Shown here: in pieces, positions 8,388-14,808 of the stretch
Numbering within the stretch: position 1 is the stretch's first letter
Layout of the letters: each line of letters opens with the position of its first letter
From: Faecalicatena fissicatena
GTDB taxonomy: Bacteria > Bacillota > Clostridia > Lachnospirales > Lachnospiraceae
Reading direction: 5' to 3'
Assembly: GCA_001028025.1 (NCBI GenBank)
Contig: LDAQ01000075.1
Span: 1 to 21,499 of the forward strand
DNA: 21,499 bases
Made by a program: the position numbers and the translations under genes
The notes under the pieces: model-generated
Told to the model about the DNA's origin: nothing
The model's input: only the letters and a program-made list of their open reading frames with translations
The model's database searches: none

Positions 8388-9701
8388 TTATTCAAAGTAT
8401 ACATCTATTTCATTTTCCTCCGCTATATCTCTAATCTGCTGCAATTCATAGTCATGAAAACATTTTAAACGAATCAGCATTTTCCCATCCTCCAACATGG
8501 CTTCTTTTAGTTTACAGTAAGACTCTAATGCTTTTTTTAATTTATCATACGCCCCTCTTTCAATCCTTTCTGCTTTTAGTGTAATATGATATAACTCAGT
8601 GGCTTCTGAACCGTTATAACAGGTACTACTTGCAAAGCTTCTCAAAGCCGCACTATACAATAAAGCTGTACGTTCTTTTTTATCGTACAAGCTTCCGACA
8701 TACTCACAGGCAATATAGTCATAAATATCTGTAATTCCTTCCAGCCGCCACTCTTCCCCTGATTCCAAAATCCTTTCATAAGATTCTATATTATATCGAA
8801 GTACTTTTGCACATACCCCAATATTAAATTTTCCATTCAATAATTTCTGCAAAAAACTATCCGGATTTTCTCTCAAAATTTTCTGAGCAGTTGAAATTTT
8901 AATCTGGGCAATACCAACTGACAGATCTCTTTTAATTGTAATAGATTTTAAAAATGTACACATAATATATTCAAGCGTTCTGTAATATATTTTTCCTCTG
9001 TAAATTAGTTCCAGTTTTAAAATAGTGCTCAAAAGTGCTACGCTGATGTCATTTTCTCTTGCGGCATCATCTATTATATATTTATATTTATTTAAAATAG
9101 GATTCTCTATCTGCAGCTGATTCCGTAGTATATAAGCTTCTTCCTTAAATGTATCTATATTCTGTACCACTACTACGCAGGAAAACTTTGCCAAAAACGA
9201 TTCGATTGGTATCGGAAGAGCTATTGCAAAAATTGTAGTAAGTATCGATATTGCCTGATTATCCAAAAGCATTATCTGCATTTCTCCATTCAGCATAGGG
9301 AGCAAAAGTTTTACAGTTAGATATGCTGTAAATATTGAGGCTGTAATAAATACCACATACCCTGTCAGTAGGATCCATTCAGATTTAGTTTTGATAAATC
9401 GCAGTAATCTGTATTGTATGACTGCAGGCCATACATTTAAAAAAGCTGCGATAAAAATTCCTATATAAATGACCTCTGCCCTAACACTAAATCCCACATA
9501 GAGTAATGCTGTCATAATAATAATGTAAATTATTCTAACTGCTGTACTCTCTGCAGTTTTCTTAGGATCCTCCTCACTTTTAAACTGAAGGAACGCACTG
9601 TATTTATTAGGTAAAAGCACACGATGAGCTGTCGCCAGAAAAGAGAAAAGAAGAGTTGTGATAATAATCGATATAATGTCTTTTTCAGATAACCAAAACA
9701 T
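8388..9701 (-). CDS. Unrecognised AT-rich membrane protein with lysozyme-like soluble region
   Basis: A 437-residue protein whose family I do not recognise. The N-terminal half has about five hydrophobic segments (near 9-30, 55-73, 76-95, 109-137 and 150-180). The C-terminal half is soluble and helical. Residues 213-275 resemble the core of lytic transglycosylases or lysozymes: a helix with a central acidic residue (LLSTILKLELIYRG, E231) and then SVGIAQIKISTA (261-272), which fits the family pattern S-x-G-x-x-Q-x-x-x-x-T-A. The resemblance is by eye and may be structural only. ATG 9701 is preferred over the upstream frame start at 9737 because GGAGGGGG lies 7 nt before it. The gene is clearly richer in A/T than its neighbours, hinting at acquisition. 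It is divergent from the MATE pump and shares its promoter region. Confidence 0.8.
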   Translation of the reverse strand: MFWLSEKDIISIIITTLLFSFLATAHRVLLPNKYSAFLQFKSEEDPKKTAESTAVRIIYIIIMTALLYVGFSVRAEVIYIGIFIAAFLNVWPAVIQYRLLRFIKTKSEWILLTGYVVFITASIFTAYLTVKLLLPMLNGEMQIMLLDNQAISILTTIFAIALPIPIESFLAKFSCVVVVQNIDTFKEEAYILRNQLQIENPILNKYKYIIDDAARENDISVALLSTILKLELIYRGKIYYRTLEYIMCTFLKSITIKRDLSVGIAQIKISTAQKILRENPDSFLQKLLNGKFNIGVCAKVLRYNIESYERILESGEEWRLEGITDIYDYIACEYVGSLYDKKERTALLYSAALRSFASSTCYNGSEATELYHITLKAERIERGAYDKLKKALESYCKLKEAMLEDGKMLIRLKCFHDYELQQIRDIAEENEIDVYFE

Positions 9702-9755
9702 ATTATTTCCCCCTCCGCCAATAATATTTTTAATCAACTCCCTTGAAATATACTT

Positions 9756-9781
9756 ATTATATCACAGAACTATGATATACT
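9756..9781. promoter_or_regulatory. Overlapping divergent promoters on one dyad
   Basis: A perfect inverted repeat TATATCA-N8-TGATATA (9758-9779) contributes an extended -10 on each strand. On the plus strand it is TGATATACT (-10 at 9776-9781, towards the MATE gene). On the minus strand it is TGATATAAT (-10 at 9756-9761, towards the membrane protein). Clear -35 boxes are missing, as is usual for extended -10 promoters. The sites are too close for two polymerases, so the genes probably compete; a repressor could also use the dyad. Confidence 0.45.
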
Positions 9782-9818
9782 GTTGCTGTTGAAATTATTT
9801 CTGAAAGGTGTCATTGCT

Positions 9819-11174
9819 ATGGATAAAGAATATTTGATACACCAAAGACCGCTGAAGGCACTTCTTGTCTTCGCATTTCCTATGATTATCGGAAATCTGT
9901 TCCAGCAGTTTTATACCATGGCCGATTCGGTGGTTGTGGGCCAGTTTGTTGGTGAAAATGCATTGGCAGCCGTCGGTGCTTCCTATTCGCTCACCAATGT
10001 ATTCATCTCCATCGCCATAGGCGGAGGTATCGGTTCCTCCGTTGTTACAAGCCGTTTCTTCGGTTCCCGGGATTATACGAAGATGAAGCTCTCCATATAT
10101 ACTTCGCTGCTCACATTTCTTGGGCTGAGCATCCTGCTGGGCGCTTTCGGGTTCTGGCAGAGCAAATCAATCATGCTGCTTTTAAATACACCCTCCAATA
10201 TTATGGATCAGGCCACAGAATATCTGAATATTTATTTTCTGGGACTGCCCTTTTTATTTATGTACAATGTGCTCTCTTCCATGTTCAATGCACTTGGGCG
10301 ATCCCGCATCCCGCTCTACCTGCTGATCTTCTCCTCCGTTTTTAACATCGGGCTGGATGTCTACATGGTATATTCCCTGGGACTCGGCGTTGCCGGAGTC
10401 GCCTGGGCCACACTCATAGCACAGGGAATCTCGGCAGTAACCGCCTTTTTCCTGTTTCTGAGAGAACTGAAGGCATATCCTACTGAACGCACGGCCCTGT
10501 ACAGCAGGGAAGAGCTGAAGTCCATGGCCAAGATCGCACTGCCCTCTATTCTGCAGCAGTCCACAGTATCCATCGGCATGATGCTCGTTCAGTCTGTAGT
10601 TAACAGTTTCGGCTCCGAGATTCTTGCAGGCTACTCTGCCGCCATGCGCGTGGAAGGCATCTGCGTCGTTCCCATGGCGGCCATGGGTAACGCAATGTCC
10701 CCCTACACTGCCCAGAACATCGGAGCACAGCGGTTTGACCGGGTGCAGAAAGGCTATCACACAGCATACGGAATCATCGCTGTATTTGCAGTGCTGCTCT
10801 GCCTTCCGCTGGAACTGTTCAACCGTCCGATCATCACCATGTTTCTGGGAGAAGGCGGTTCCGCACTCGCCATGGACACCGGAATACGCTGCCTGCAATT
10901 CATGGGCTGGTTCTATTTCCTGATCGGCCTGAAAATGATTACGGATGGGGTACTTCGCGGTGCCGGAGACATGAAGATGTTTACCGTTGCAAACCTGGTA
11001 AATCTGGGAATCCGCGTATGTTTTGCCATCACCATGGCGCCCCATTTCGGCATCTCCATGGTCTGGCTGGCAGTGCCCATTGGCTGGACAGCAAATTATT
11101 TGATCTCTTTTATGGAATACCGAACCGGGAAATGGAAAAAGATTCATCAGAGAGAACCAGAAGCCCAGACATAA
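9819..11174 (+). CDS. MATE-family efflux transporter
   Basis: A 451-residue polytopic membrane protein with about twelve hydrophobic segments in two homologous halves. The N-terminus carries the MATE signature (PLKALLVFAFPMIIGNLFQQFYTMADSV then VGQFVG and LAAVGAS). The second half repeats the pattern near residues 240-290. MATE pumps export cationic drugs, flavins or metabolites in exchange for Na+ or H+; the substrate cannot be read here. ATG 9819 has AAAGGTG about 9 nt upstream and gives the family-typical N-terminus; a TTG at 9783 would add 12 residues with little support. It is the only plus-strand gene in the window. It converges on the TipA-like regulator, with a bidirectional terminator between them. 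Confidence 0.95.
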   Translation: MDKEYLIHQRPLKALLVFAFPMIIGNLFQQFYTMADSVVVGQFVGENALAAVGASYSLTNVFISIAIGGGIGSSVVTSRFFGSRDYTKMKLSIYTSLLTFLGLSILLGAFGFWQSKSIMLLLNTPSNIMDQATEYLNIYFLGLPFLFMYNVLSSMFNALGRSRIPLYLLIFSSVFNIGLDVYMVYSLGLGVAGVAWATLIAQGISAVTAFFLFLRELKAYPTERTALYSREELKSMAKIALPSILQQSTVSIGMMLVQSVVNSFGSEILAGYSAAMRVEGICVVPMAAMGNAMSPYTAQNIGAQRFDRVQKGYHTAYGIIAVFAVLLCLPLELFNRPIITMFLGEGGSALAMDTGIRCLQFMGWFYFLIGLKMITDGVLRGAGDMKMFTVANLVNLGIRVCFAITMAPHFGISMVWLAVPIGWTANYLISFMEYRTGKWKKIHQREPEAQT

Positions 11175-11180
11175 AAACAT

Positions 11181-11220
11181 AGCACACCGGGAGACTTCCG
11201 TCCTTCCCGATGTGCTTTTT
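11181..11220. terminator. Bidirectional terminator between MATE and TipA-like genes
   Basis: The stem AGCACA-x-CGGGA pairs with TCCCG-x-TGTGCT (11181-11192 with 11205-11216). TTTTT follows on the plus strand, and ATGTTTTTAT follows on the minus strand. It can end transcripts from both convergent genes. Confidence 0.85.
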
Positions 11221-11362
11221 ACATTTTCAGTAATTGATCAATTCTCCGGGCCAACATGGGAAAGGAAATCCTCTTCTCCGTCTGTCCGGGAAACGTATGG
11301 ATCCAGATAACCCGGCATTCCTCCCGGCGGCATCCCGCTCATCATTTCAGGCAGGCGTCCCC

Positions 11363-11881
11363 CTATCCATAAAACGCCCGAATAGCCCTCCCCAAAAATT
11401 CCGCTGCTCCATCCCCATAAGCCGTATCATAGTACTTTATCATGTCTTCATTTGTCTCATACAGTTCCGCCATTTCCAGCATCAGTCCGCTCACATCCTC
11501 CATCTGATACAGTTGTTTCCAGACGAAATCCATCTCCCCCACAATCTGTTTTACTTCAAATGCATTCACATCTTTCCTTTTCGATTCCGCAAGTTTCTTA
11601 TAGAGCGCCTCACTTCTTTTCTGGTAAGAGTTAAACACATCCCCGGGTGCAGTATTTTTTACAGAATCCAAAGCTTTGTCTTTGCTGCCATACCACTCGA
11701 TCATCTTCTGATAATTCTGCTGCGCCTGCCCCGATCCCGCTTTCTCCAGAAAAGATTCCTTAAATTTCACCAGATCGCCGTACTGTTCTTTCAGCACATC
11801 CCTCTGTGTTTCCCCCATATTTTCCAGCATAAGTGTATACATTTTCTCGATATCTGTTTTACTGAATACTTCAAAACTCAT
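11363..11881 (-). CDS. Internal in-frame TipAS-like product of the MerR gene
   Basis: Codon 110 of the regulator gene is an ATG (11881) starting MSFEVFSKTD. It is preceded by AAAGGAGAG, a strong Shine-Dalgarno whose GGAG lies 8 nt before the ATG. Translation from here would give a 172-residue free ligand-binding domain without the DNA-binding part. In Streptomyces tipA, the small form TipAS is also made from an internal start at residue 110 and sequesters drug. The ribosome site and position are seen directly; production of a separate protein is inferred by analogy. Confidence 0.55.
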   Translation of the reverse strand: MSFEVFSKTDIEKMYTLMLENMGETQRDVLKEQYGDLVKFKESFLEKAGSGQAQQNYQKMIEWYGSKDKALDSVKNTAPGDVFNSYQKRSEALYKKLAESKRKDVNAFEVKQIVGEMDFVWKQLYQMEDVSGLMLEMAELYETNEDMIKYYDTAYGDGAAEFLGRAIRAFYG

Positions 11882-12208
11882 TGCATTCTCTCCTTTCAAA
11901 ATATCCTTGATTGTACCGATCAGCCTGTTCAGTCTGTCTCTTTTCAGTTCCAGCATCCGCATCTGGCTGGCAAGTACTTTGTCCTTATCAAATTCGGGAC
12001 TCTCCAGAATGGATTTGATCTCCTTTAAAGGCATGTCAAATTCCCTGAAAAACAGAATCTGCTGCAATGTTTCCAGTGCTTTATCGTCATAAAGCCGGTA
12101 TCCCGCATCACTGCATGTTGTCGGCTTTAACAGCCCGATCTCGTCATAGTAATGAAGCGTGCGCACGCTGATACCTGTCAGTTCTGATACATCTTTTACT
12201 GTTCTCAT
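11363..12208 (-). CDS. MerR-family regulator, TipA/Mta type
   Basis: A 281-residue activator-type regulator. The N-terminal winged helix-turn-helix (VKDVSELTGISVRTLHYYDEIGLLKPT...GYRLYDD, residues 4-42) is classic MerR. A long coiled-coil helix (about 76-105) links to a C-terminal TipAS-like, all-helical ligand domain (about 110-281). Family members bind bulky drugs and then twist an over-spaced promoter into an active shape. There is no cysteine in the ligand domain here, so the covalent thiopeptide capture described for Streptomyces TipA is not expected. The start ATG 12208 has AAAGGAGGG 8 nt upstream. A 19-bp-spacer promoter with a perfect dyad lies just upstream, pointing to self-activation. 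The nearby MATE pump is a possible further target but lacks that promoter type. Confidence 0.93.
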   Translation of the reverse strand: MRTVKDVSELTGISVRTLHYYDEIGLLKPTTCSDAGYRLYDDKALETLQQILFFREFDMPLKEIKSILESPEFDKDKVLASQMRMLELKRDRLNRLIGTIKDILKGENAMSFEVFSKTDIEKMYTLMLENMGETQRDVLKEQYGDLVKFKESFLEKAGSGQAQQNYQKMIEWYGSKDKALDSVKNTAPGDVFNSYQKRSEALYKKLAESKRKDVNAFEVKQIVGEMDFVWKQLYQMEDVSGLMLEMAELYETNEDMIKYYDTAYGDGAAEFLGRAIRAFYG

Positions 12209-12234
12209 GTTTTATTCCCTCCTTTGATAAGGCT

Positions 12235-12265
12235 ACGATACACCCTGACGCTCCGTCAGGGTCAA
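12235..12265 (-). promoter_or_regulatory. MerR-type promoter and operator upstream of the TipA-like gene
   Basis: On the minus strand, -35 TTGACC (12260-12265) and -10 TATCGT (12235-12240) are separated by 19 bp, the long spacing typical of MerR-activated promoters. A perfect dyad ACCCTGACG-CTC-CGTCAGGGT (12242-12262) fills the spacer. It lies 27 bp before the regulator start codon, so autoregulation is very likely. Confidence 0.85.
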
Positions 12266-12304
12266 GACTCTTTATAAAACTTTTTTAAAGGCTGCCGCAG
12301 AACG

Positions 12305-12337
12305 CAAAAAAAAGAATAGACATTTTATTTCTATTCT
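12305..12337 (-). terminator. Leftward terminator after the COG4905-type gene
   Basis: On the minus strand the stem AGAATAG/CTATTCT (7 bp, loop 11) is followed by a run of eight T within TTTTTTTTGCG. It lies about 105 bp beyond the stop of the 12444-13769 gene and fits as its terminator. Confidence 0.7.
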
Positions 12338-12353
12338 AATATGGCAAAGGCAG

Positions 12354-12388
12354 TCTCGTACCCGAAACAGGTACGAGATTTTTTCTTT
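12354..12388 (+). terminator. Rightward terminator without an obvious gene
   Basis: The 9-bp stem TCTCGTACC/GGTACGAGA with loop CGAAACA is followed by TTTTTTCTTT, an excellent terminator on the plus strand. No plus-strand gene ends before it. It may stop antisense transcription into the 12444-13769 gene, or end an unannotated small RNA starting after 12208. Confidence 0.7.
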
Positions 12389-12443
12389 GTCTTTCATTCA
12401 TTTAACTCAGACTTCCGCCGTCCTTTTTCTTACATATTTTTAT

Positions 12444-13769
12444 TTATTTACCATCCGTCTGATCTTCTGTAATTTTAACATTCGGATAGACTCTTTCCAT
12501 CCTGTCATCCGGGAAATGTTCATCCAGGAACCTCCCCACCCCGGTCTGTTCCGGTTTCCCAGTATTTCGCTCCGTATATCTTCCAAGCGCCATGCCGGAG
12601 ATCAGCATATTGACGATCATAAACACAATCATCACATTGCAGATCATCTTTCCCGCGCGCATCGGTATCTTCTCAATCCATCCTGAAATTTTCGGATAAA
12701 TCCCTTTCATCCAGATGACCGCTGCAATTCCCCAGAAAAAACAGTACAGCAGATTGATCCTCCCGCCCAGATTGAATGCAAAATCACTGTAATCCCAGAA
12801 CACGGTTCCAAATACCAGTTCCGTAAACACGCTGCAGATATACTCGTAAGCCCCTCCCAAAACGGTTCCAAACAAAAAGATAAAACGATCACTCTTATCC
12901 CGGTATTTATATAGAATCAGCGTCAGAACCGCACAGGCCAGCCCCCAGACAATACTGAACGGCCCGTACACCACACTGCTTCGGCTCATCAGCTCCCCAC
13001 TGGTGATCAGGCAGAAGATCGTTTCCACGATATCCCCCAGAAATGCCCCGATAAAGAACAGTGAGACCAGTTTATAAAAACTGCATCCCTCCGCAAACAC
13101 TTCCGGCTTCACCTTTTCGGCCGCCACTCCAGCCGCAGACTCAATATCCGGGAATGCCTTCAGCATACGGCTCTGAATCCGCCGTGTAAGTGCATTTTCC
13201 AGGAATTTTGAGGTCTTATGTAACTCTTCCGTGATCTGGCTGATCCGCTTATTCTTCTTCAATCCCAAAATTGCAATTGCTGAGCCGACTGTGTCCACTG
13301 CCAGCAAAATAACCACTGCCCATACAACGATCATCCCCGCCAGCTCCGGCAGCAGAGATACAACCCGAAGCAGCAGCGGATTGATAAAACGTATGGTCAA
13401 AACCGCGCAGATTCCCCACAGTACAGAGCTCTCCAGGCAGACATAACCTTCAATGTGGAAACGCCGTTCCCCGTAGTCCCACCACTTCTTATGAAAAATC
13501 TTTTCCATCAGCCGCCCTGTCATATATTCAATAAAGGAGGCCAGTATCAGCCCGCCCAGGAAAAGAAAGAATATATGATTTCTCAATTCCGGCAGGAAAA
13601 TGGCAAATGCCGCGGCTCCTGCTCCGTATATGGGACAAAGCGGTCCGTTCACAAATCCCCGGTTAATAAACTTATGCTTTTTAACTGCTGCAACCGCCAC
13701 CTCGCCGCACCATCCCACAAAGGAATAAATCACGTACAGCCAGAGCAGTTCGTATCCTGTGTACTCCAT
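12444..13769 (-). CDS. COG4905/DUF1113-type membrane protein, internally duplicated
   Basis: A 441-residue polytopic membrane protein of the family often labelled 'putative ABC transporter permease' (CmpB/DUF1113); its true function is not established. The sequence is a tandem duplication. In the first half (about 11-140), GWCGEV...NRGFVNGPLCPIYG and later EYMTG...FHKKWWDYGE appear. In the second (about 240-365) the equivalents are GDIVET...RSSVVYGPFSIVWG and EYICS...VFWDYSD. A cytoplasmic stretch with charged residues joins them (about 160-230). ATG 13769 has AAGGTGG 8 nt upstream; the in-frame ATG at 13790 lies upstream of that ribosome site and is less likely. The gene appears monocistronic, with palindrome E2 about 95 bp upstream. 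Confidence 0.88.
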   Translation of the reverse strand: MEYTGYELLWLYVIYSFVGWCGEVAVAAVKKHKFINRGFVNGPLCPIYGAGAAAFAIFLPELRNHIFFLFLGGLILASFIEYMTGRLMEKIFHKKWWDYGERRFHIEGYVCLESSVLWGICAVLTIRFINPLLLRVVSLLPELAGMIVVWAVVILLAVDTVGSAIAILGLKKNKRISQITEELHKTSKFLENALTRRIQSRMLKAFPDIESAAGVAAEKVKPEVFAEGCSFYKLVSLFFIGAFLGDIVETIFCLITSGELMSRSSVVYGPFSIVWGLACAVLTLILYKYRDKSDRFIFLFGTVLGGAYEYICSVFTELVFGTVFWDYSDFAFNLGGRINLLYCFFWGIAAVIWMKGIYPKISGWIEKIPMRAGKMICNVMIVFMIVNMLISGMALGRYTERNTGKPEQTGVGRFLDEHFPDDRMERVYPNVKITEDQTDGK

Positions 13770-13815
13770 AATTACTACCACCTTTTTCATTCAATATCAT
13801 CAGCCTATGGGACAC

Positions 13816-13821
13816 ATTGTA
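13816..13821 (-). promoter_or_regulatory. Possible -10 of the COG4905-type gene
   Basis: TACAAT on the minus strand lies 46 bp before the start codon. I find no good -35 at 16-18 bp, so this is weak. It lies between the gene and palindrome E2. Confidence 0.25.
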
Positions 13822-13863
13822 ACATAAAATCACCCTAAAAACAGGAGGGGAATTTAAAAGATT

Positions 13864-14180
13864 GTGGGGGTGGGGGGCGCCAAGGGGGATGTAAGGCACA
13901 AGTCTTCCTGCCTGTATGGTCGGTTTAAAATCCTGTCCGCTTGACGAAGAAGTTCTAATAGAGCCAGAGGCGCCCAGAAGGGCACATCCGACATTCAACG
14001 AGAAAGCCTGATGCTTTCTCGTCTCAGGCCGGAATGAAAATTGATTTTGAAAATCAATTTTCATCCCTTCTGGGCGCCTCTGGCTCTATAAGAACTTCTA
14101 ATCGTCCGCTATAAGGCGTTTTAAACCGACCATACAGGCAGGAAGACTTGTGCCTTACATCCCCCTTGGCTGGTTCATCC
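13864..14180 (-). repeat. Giant structured palindrome E2 (292 bp plus both boxes)
   Basis: The palindrome spans 13879-14170: outer stem 13879-13930 with 14119-14170 (52 bp); loops 13931-13947 and 14100-14118; 9-bp helix 13948-13956 with 14091-14099; one mismatch; inner stem 13958-13982 with 14065-14089 (25 bp, perfect). The tip (13983-14064, 82 nt) holds hairpin B (13987-14033) and hairpin A (14034-14064, a near-perfect A/T-rich stem). Read on the minus strand, the order A, B, linker TGTG equals that of E1 and E3, so E2 is inverted relative to them. The left box GGATGAACCAGC lies at 14169-14180 and the right box GGCGCCCCCCACCCCCAC at 13864-13881. Apart from the boxes, the word ATCCGACAT and a CGAGAAA/TTTCTCG hairpin shared with E1, the arm sequences differ. 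Confidence 0.93.
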
Positions 14181-14459
14181 GACCGGAACGTATAATTTTT
14201 TTTAGGGTGTTCCCTAAAACGGGGCAGCGGATGGATACTGGCTTTCCGGTAATAACCTGACCCGGTTGCTAAATCTGTCAGTTATTGGAACAGTCCGTAT
14301 TTTGCACATTACTATCTGGCTAATATTCAAAAAATCCCCTTTTAAACTCTACACCCACTCATTTATACTCCCCCCGTAAAACAAAGTAACTCATAGTGAG
14401 TACAAATCCGCTGCCCCCGTCACGGGAGCCTCCCTGGGAATGTACAGTATCTGCCGCCC
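14181..14459. other. Non-coding spacer between palindromes E2 and E3
   Basis: No gene is supported here. A smaller imperfect hairpin lies at 14228-14297; its core pairs AATAACCTGAC with GTCAGTTATT (14251-14286) with one bulge. Another hairpin at 14200-14219 (TTTTAGGG/CCCTAAAA) has its T run on the wrong side for a terminator. The left boundary boxes of E2 and E3 face each other across this spacer. Confidence 0.4.
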
Positions 14460-14778
14460 TGATGCGCCCAGCTAATGGGAAGTCAAGTCCGGCACCTGGC
14501 GGTGCAATGTCTGCTGGTGAAAAGTCCATAAAGCAAGCTTTAGAAGCTGTTGAAGAAAACGGCAGTAAAATGGAGGGCAAAATTTGCCTTACCGGGCAAA
14601 TTTTGATGCCGCCTGCGGTGCGAATGCATCGGCATTCGGGCCAAATGCGGCATTGTACCTCCATTTTACTGCCGTTTTCTTCTACAGCTTCTTAGCGAAG
14701 TGTCCGGACATTTCACCAGCAGACATTGCACCGCCAGGTGCCGGACTTGACTTCTCATTAGCGCCCCCATCCCCGCCC
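14460..14778 (+). repeat. Giant structured palindrome E3 (292 bp plus both boxes)
   Basis: The palindrome spans 14471-14762: outer stem 14471-14522 with 14711-14762 (52 positions, one mismatch near the end); loops 14523-14541 and 14693-14710; 9-bp helix 14542-14550 with 14684-14692; one mismatch; inner stem 14552-14576 with 14658-14682 (25 bp, perfect). The 81-nt tip holds hairpin A (14578-14605), hairpin B (14606-14653) and linker TGTA (14654-14657). The left box is TGATGCGCCCAGC (14460-14472) and the right box AGCGCCCCCATCCCCGCCC (14760-14778). GATG in the left box can pair with CATC in the right box, extending the stem. The element sits about 30 bp after the stop of the ABC-2 permease gene. 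Confidence 0.93.
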
Positions 14779-14808
14779 AAGCCTACCTCTCATTCACAGA
14801 CTCCCCCC

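Noticed and set aside
11238..11345. 35-codon minus-strand frame after the TipA-like gene (MMSGMPPGGMPGYLDPYVS...)
   Set aside because: There is no ribosome site. It could be a frame-shifted old C-terminus of the regulator or chance; not enough to annotate.
14200..14219. Hairpin TTTTAGGG/CCCTAAAA as terminator
   Set aside because: The T run precedes the stem on the plus strand, and the minus strand has A after it, so it terminates neither direction.
5465..14778. CRISPR array or ordinary MITE family
   Set aside because: There are no short regularly spaced direct repeats, and the palindromes do not share arm sequence as MITE copies do; only boundary words and the fold are shared.
5465..14778. 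True integron attC sites
   Set aside because: The elements are about twice the size of typical attC sites, there is no integrase gene or cassette layout in the window, and genes do not lie in cassette order. The comparison is kept only as an analogy of structure-based recognition.
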